Below, piece after piece: positions 60,230 to 64,000 of a stretch of 64,000 nt of DNA (within the stretch, counting starts at the first letter, position 1; every line of letters starts with the position of its first letter). Source of the DNA: Chalciporus piperatus (taxonomy: Eukaryota; Basidiomycota; Agaricomycetes; Boletales; Boletaceae); contig JBBPTG010000020.1 of assembly GCA_038093975.1 (NCBI GenBank), positions 203,130 through 267,129 on the forward strand, written 5' to 3'. The translations under genes and the position numbers were made by a program. The notes below the pieces were generated by a model. The model had not been told where the DNA came from. It saw only the letters and a program-made list of their open reading frames with translations, and searched no databases.

Positions 60230-62716
60230 GTGAGCACAGATGCCGAAGGCAAGGAAAGAGCACTTCAGGAAGAGCGTGCCCGTTGCAAATCCCTCGAGAA
60301 TGAGCTCGCACGAGCAAGAGACTCTTTCGTGCCTCTGTGACACGTCATACTGAGGAGCTCTCTCGAGACACGCCGCGACTCCAGGGGCCTCCATGACACT
60401 GCCGAGACTGAGATTAGCCAACTCGAAAGCGGTCGCCGTGAGCTGGATCAAAAGTTGCGCGAAAGCAAGCAGGAAGGCGAATTCGTTGCAGTCCGGTACG
60501 TCCGCCTCTAATTGAAGCGGGATGTCATCGTGATGCCGCGTTAGATGTGCAACGTTTGACCTCGGACCTGCAAACCGCACGACAAGAGGCTGTCCGCGTC
60601 CGCGCTTACTCGACAAAGGTCGAACAGGAACTCTCTGCAGCCCGTGGTCAGATTGAGGAACTGCGGGCGAATGCTGCCCAGGAATCTATAAACGATGGCA
60701 CGAGCAGGATCAAAGTCGACAACAAACGATAGCCCTCCTTGTCTCTGAGAAAGCTTCCCTGACAGCATCGTTCCAACGGTTACTAGAGGAGGTTGAGATA
60801 GTGACTGGTATGTATAGTTTTCTTTCGATAAGCCACGAATCTCGCTTAAACTGTCATTTCTAGAAAGCCTGCTCGTCGCTGAACAGGGGAAGGCCGTCAA
60901 AGCAAAGGAACGAGCTTGAGGCGTCGCATTCTCGCGAGAAAGACCTGTCGGAGAGATGCAGAGATCGGGTGAGTATTAACAAAACTGAATGTATGCGTCC
61001 GGGAGCGCGAAATCCAGCTCAGGAAAGCTGAGCTTGAAGAGGCACAAGCGACATCCAATCAACATCAGCGACGGGTACGCGAGCTCGAGGAACAGATTGA
61101 GAGCGACGACCGAGCAGATAGGCTAGAGGTGTCTCTCAAGAACACTCAAGATCGCGCAGACGAACTCGAGTTCCAGCTCAACAAAGTGCGACAAGTAGGT
61201 CCCCACGAGAATTGTGTTTGTATGCGTCGCTAAAGTCGTTTTCCAAGTCGCACGCGACGCTCTTCAAGAAAGAAAGTCTGGAATCTCAGCTGCGCCAGAA
61301 GCCTACGGAGAGCGAAGCGGAATGGAAAGCCAAGCATTCTAGTCTCGAAGCCGAACATGGTGCACTCCAGGGTCATCTACGGTCCGCCAACACCCGTCGT
61401 GACGAACTGCTGGAAGAACACGCTTCCTTGCAATCTCAGGTAGACTTCAATCAAAGCGCCATCAAACAACTTCAGCAAAAACTCGGAGAGCTAGCGTCTG
61501 AAGTAACGTCGAGCGACCGAACTAGAGCTACGCGCTGCCCTTCTGCGCCCTCTCTGACTCCTCAGCGCGACGCAGAAGGACCTACAGGCCGAAGGCACGC
61601 GGCTAATGCAATCTCTGGAGGAAATGAGACCGAAGATCGTGGACTTGACTTCCGGTCAAACTGGAGCTGATGGAGCAGATCGAGAGGCTAGAACAGGAGA
61701 AGAGGTCTCGCGACACGCTCATCTCCAAGCCAGGGATGGCTCTCAACGAAGGGACGGAGCGAGAGGCAGAGGCAGAGGCTGCAAGGTTGCGGAGGGAGTC
61801 AGATGCGCTCCGGGAGAGAGACAGCCAATCAATGCAGCACAGCGTTGCTGACCTGCAGCGAGGTTATTCCTTGCTCGAAGCCGAACCCCAGACAGCACAG
61901 ACAACCATCAAGTCGTTGGAAACTGAACGCGCACGAACGCGGCAAGCTGAGATGCGACAGGCAGATCTCAGCAATCGCATGAATGCAGAAGCACGGCGTC
62001 GGGATGAAGAAATCTCTCAACTTGAATCCGCCTTGACTGCTTCTCGTAGGAACGAAGCCGAACAGAGCCAGCTCATCACTCGCTATCGGTCCGAGATCGA
62101 GGGTTTTCAGAACGAGCTGGTAGCCATGGAGGAAGAGCTGGGGAATGCGCAGAAGACCCCCGTCCCCGACGACGGTCTTGGGTCGCTGGGCGAGGAGATG
62201 CCGAGCTCCGCGAAGCACCAACATGCTCTAGAGCTTTCGTCTGCTCAATCGCAGATTCGTGCCCTGGAGAGTGCTATCTTTGAAGCGCAGGACAAGGCGC
62301 ATCGTCTCCAGCGCCAAGTTCATATCCTGGAGGATCAGCTTGCGTCGCGTTCCGTTTCGAGGGCGACACAAAGACCGTGCTCGCCTGTAGGCGCACGTCC
62401 TTCCAGTCGAACGAGCAGTGACTCACGGCGTGGATCGCTGACATCCAAGTATGGCACCCTGGTTCCACCCACCCGATCTGTCTTCGACGTCTCCGGTCAA
62501 GTCAGCCTGAGCATGCTAAAAGCCAGGATTGACAGCGAAAGCGCCGCACGTACTCAAAGCCCACCACCAAGGGGGCCTTTCTCCTGTCCCAGATGCTCCC
62601 GACTTGGACCTCCACTCTCGGCGACCCCAATTCATGGACGAATCACATATCTTCTGGTGTCATTGAACTCCATATCTTCTGGTGTCATTGAACTCCATAT
62701 CTTCTGGTGTCATTGA
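60230..62716 (+). pseudogene. Long coiled-coil protein, with multiple frame breaks
   Basis: Heptad-rich sequence spreads over several frames: RALQEERARCKSLENELARA, TEISQLESGRRELDQKLRES, QRLTSDLQTARQEAVRV, KVEQELSAARGQIEELRANA, EIQLRKAELEEAQATSNQHQ, RVRELEEQIES, QDRADELEFQLNKVRQ and SLEAEHGALQGHL. A final 348-codon frame (61670-62716) starts MEQIERLEQEKRSRD and holds LSSAQSQIRALESAIFEAQD and LSMLKARIDSESAART. Some changes of frame can be introns, but others cannot: after ELARARDSF there is a TGA and a shift, and near 61660 coil sequence passes between frames with no splice signals. I read it as a decayed gene of myosin/SMC-like coil type. The last codons lie in a 25-bp tandem repeat. Confidence 0.5.
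62646..62716. repeat. 25-bp tandem repeat, 2.8 copies
   Basis: Unit CATATCTTCTGGTGTCATTG plus AACTC at 62646 and 62671, with a partial third copy at 62696 ending ATTGA. The first two are identical. Confidence 0.92.
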
Positions 62717-62884
62717 TGTCGTGGAGAGTTAGTGATTATTTGATACCCTACTTGACACCACTGTTATATTGAATAATCATGATATGGACGGATATATGGA
62801 TATACAAGTGGTCGATGCGACAGGTGACTGATTAAGTGCAACGATTGAAAACGACATGAACAACCAAGAAAAAACAAGTGATAA

Positions 62885-64000
62885 TCAAGAGAACTGGTTC
62901 TCCAGTGTCCGGAGGCTGCGAACTCTGTGCAACGACACCTGTAGAGTTACACGTAAGTCTTGTGTGGGATGTACAATTCAGAGATGCTTACTTCAACTTC
63001 TTGAGGCTGGAGGGAACCCCGCTTGCGGTCTTCCTCGACACCCTTCTCGATACTCTCCAGGACGTCGTGGATGAGGTCTCGATAGTCAACTTCAAAGAAA
63101 TTGGTAAGTTTAGCAGCTCTTCGCCGACGAAGTTGGAATTGAGACGCGTTGGGAGTTATGATGGCCTCAGATGACAGCGACGTCATAGATGCTCGAGAGG
63201 GAAGCGAAGGTCGGCGTTCTAACTTGAGGGAAGACCCATTTGAAAGGCAGCGAGGGATCACCGTCATCTCTTCCTCTGGAGCGGATTCCTCCACATCTCC
63301 GCGAAGGAAGCGATGCAGTTCGACGAGAGACTAATGATATAGGTCGTCCTGGGGAAAGCGCGAGTGAGTGATTGAACACCGCGAAGGGGAAAAGGCGTAC
63401 TCTGTCGATGATATCAACCAAGGAATTTAGAGAGTGCTGGTAATTCAGATAAACAGGGGACTTCTGGAGAGCATCTTGGTAACCAGAAACCGAGTCGGCG
63501 AATGAGCTAGTAAATGTCTCAGCGAACGATGTGGGGGTGTCGGGAGTGCTGCCGTCTTTCCATGGGAGTGAGTTCATCGAAGAATCAAAGGGTCCTGGAC
63601 GATGAGTCATCTTGCCTTTGTGCACAGATTGGTTCAGGTTACGCGAAGCAGATGGTAAATCGAGGGATAAAACGTAAGGACCGTGTCTTGTAGGTGAAGC
63701 TGGCGGAGACTGTGGTAATGAGGGTCGGGGTGTGCGAGTATGGCACAGCATCTGCTGAGGGAGTGTACCGAAGACCTGTGTATGTATGAAGTCAGCACCG
63801 TAAAATGCACGAATAAATATGTCGTGAACCTTCTCCATTTTCTGGGCGAGACGAACATTGAGAGCCTTTTCCTTACCGTCCAACTCCTATTTTCCACGGT
63901 GGAATTCTGGCTGTGGGGTATCCGCACTAGTGCTCTTGTAGCGACGAAGCCGATTCTCGCGAGTGTGTTCTTCGGGTAGAGGAGGTGGTGCAGCGGGGGG
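62885..64000 (-). CDS. Uncharacterised fungal protein, 5' part beyond the window
   Basis: I do not recognise the family. At the right edge, Pro-rich sequence (PPLPEEHTRENRLRRYKSTS) is followed, after an intron, by ELDGKEKALNVRLAQKMEK. A 54-bp intron (GTTCAC...ACACAG) leads to VFGTLPQQMLCHTRT, then SPPASPTRHGPYVLSLDL, PTSFAETFTSSFADSV and YQHSLNSLVDIIDRVR. After further introns the C-terminus reads ASMTSLSSEAIITPNAS, QLRRRRAAKLTNFFEVDYRD and LIHDVLESIEKGVEEDRKRG, then QPQEVE spliced to VSLHRVRSLRTLENQFS, ending at 62885. The basic RRRRAAKLTNFF...YRDL tail is strongly helical and looks conserved. Mostly disordered otherwise. The start lies outside the window. Confidence 0.65.

Overview
The window is nuclear DNA of a filamentous basidiomycete (Agaricomycetes). 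Genes are broken by many 48-65 bp GT-AG introns, and the gene content is fungal: class I hydrophobin, HET-domain proteins, an NCS1 permease, Nup192 and Sft2. An Agaricomycete-type four-helix N-terminal domain and a Tad-like LINE tail would fit a Rhizoctonia/Ceratobasidium-like genome. That last placement is inference from gene style; nothing in the window proves it.

Layout. 0.4-2.7 kb: NCS1 nucleobase/nucleoside permease (+). 3.4-6.5 kb: four-helix-bundle plus pseudokinase-like protein (-), MLKL-like in domain order. 7-8.9 kb: ACOT9-like acyl-CoA thioesterase (-), divergent from a short-chain dehydrogenase (+, 9.2-10.6 kb). 11.6-12.1 kb: hydrophobin (-). 12.9-13.9 kb: unrecognised multi-exon gene (-). 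14.2-16.3 kb: secreted flavin amine oxidase (-). 16.8-17.6 kb: short WD40 protein (-). 17.7-18.4 kb: decayed LINE 3' end. 19-21.2 kb: DUF89/ARMT1-type phosphatase (-). 21.9-25.0 kb: two head-to-head HET-domain paralogues, one frameshifted and one intact.

26-40 kb is a compact housekeeping block with short shared promoters: SET methyltransferase (-) / SFT2 (+), NUP192 (-) / NatC catalytic subunit (+), and BiP/KAR2 (-).

41-52 kb is a tandem amplification of an APC-family (Uga4-like) permease: two full copies, one internally deleted copy, and a fourth 3' end fused in frame behind a protein-kinase-like gene. A 98-bp palindromic MITE sits between the full copies. 52.3-54.3 kb: large GTPase with repeated, mostly degenerate G domains. 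54.5-57.5 kb: LIM protein (-) divergent from eIF5A (+). 57.8-62.7 kb: GA-rich low-complexity DNA, short tandem repeats, and remnants of an F-box-like gene and a coiled-coil gene. 62.9 kb to the end: partial unrecognised gene (-).

The housekeeping block is conventional. The accessory parts carry the notable items: an MLKL-like architecture and HET pair (candidate cell-death/allorecognition genes), the kinase-permease fusion, the GTPase with pseudo-G repeats, and a recurrent TACTAGTA-type motif about 130-310 bp upstream of at least seven start codons.
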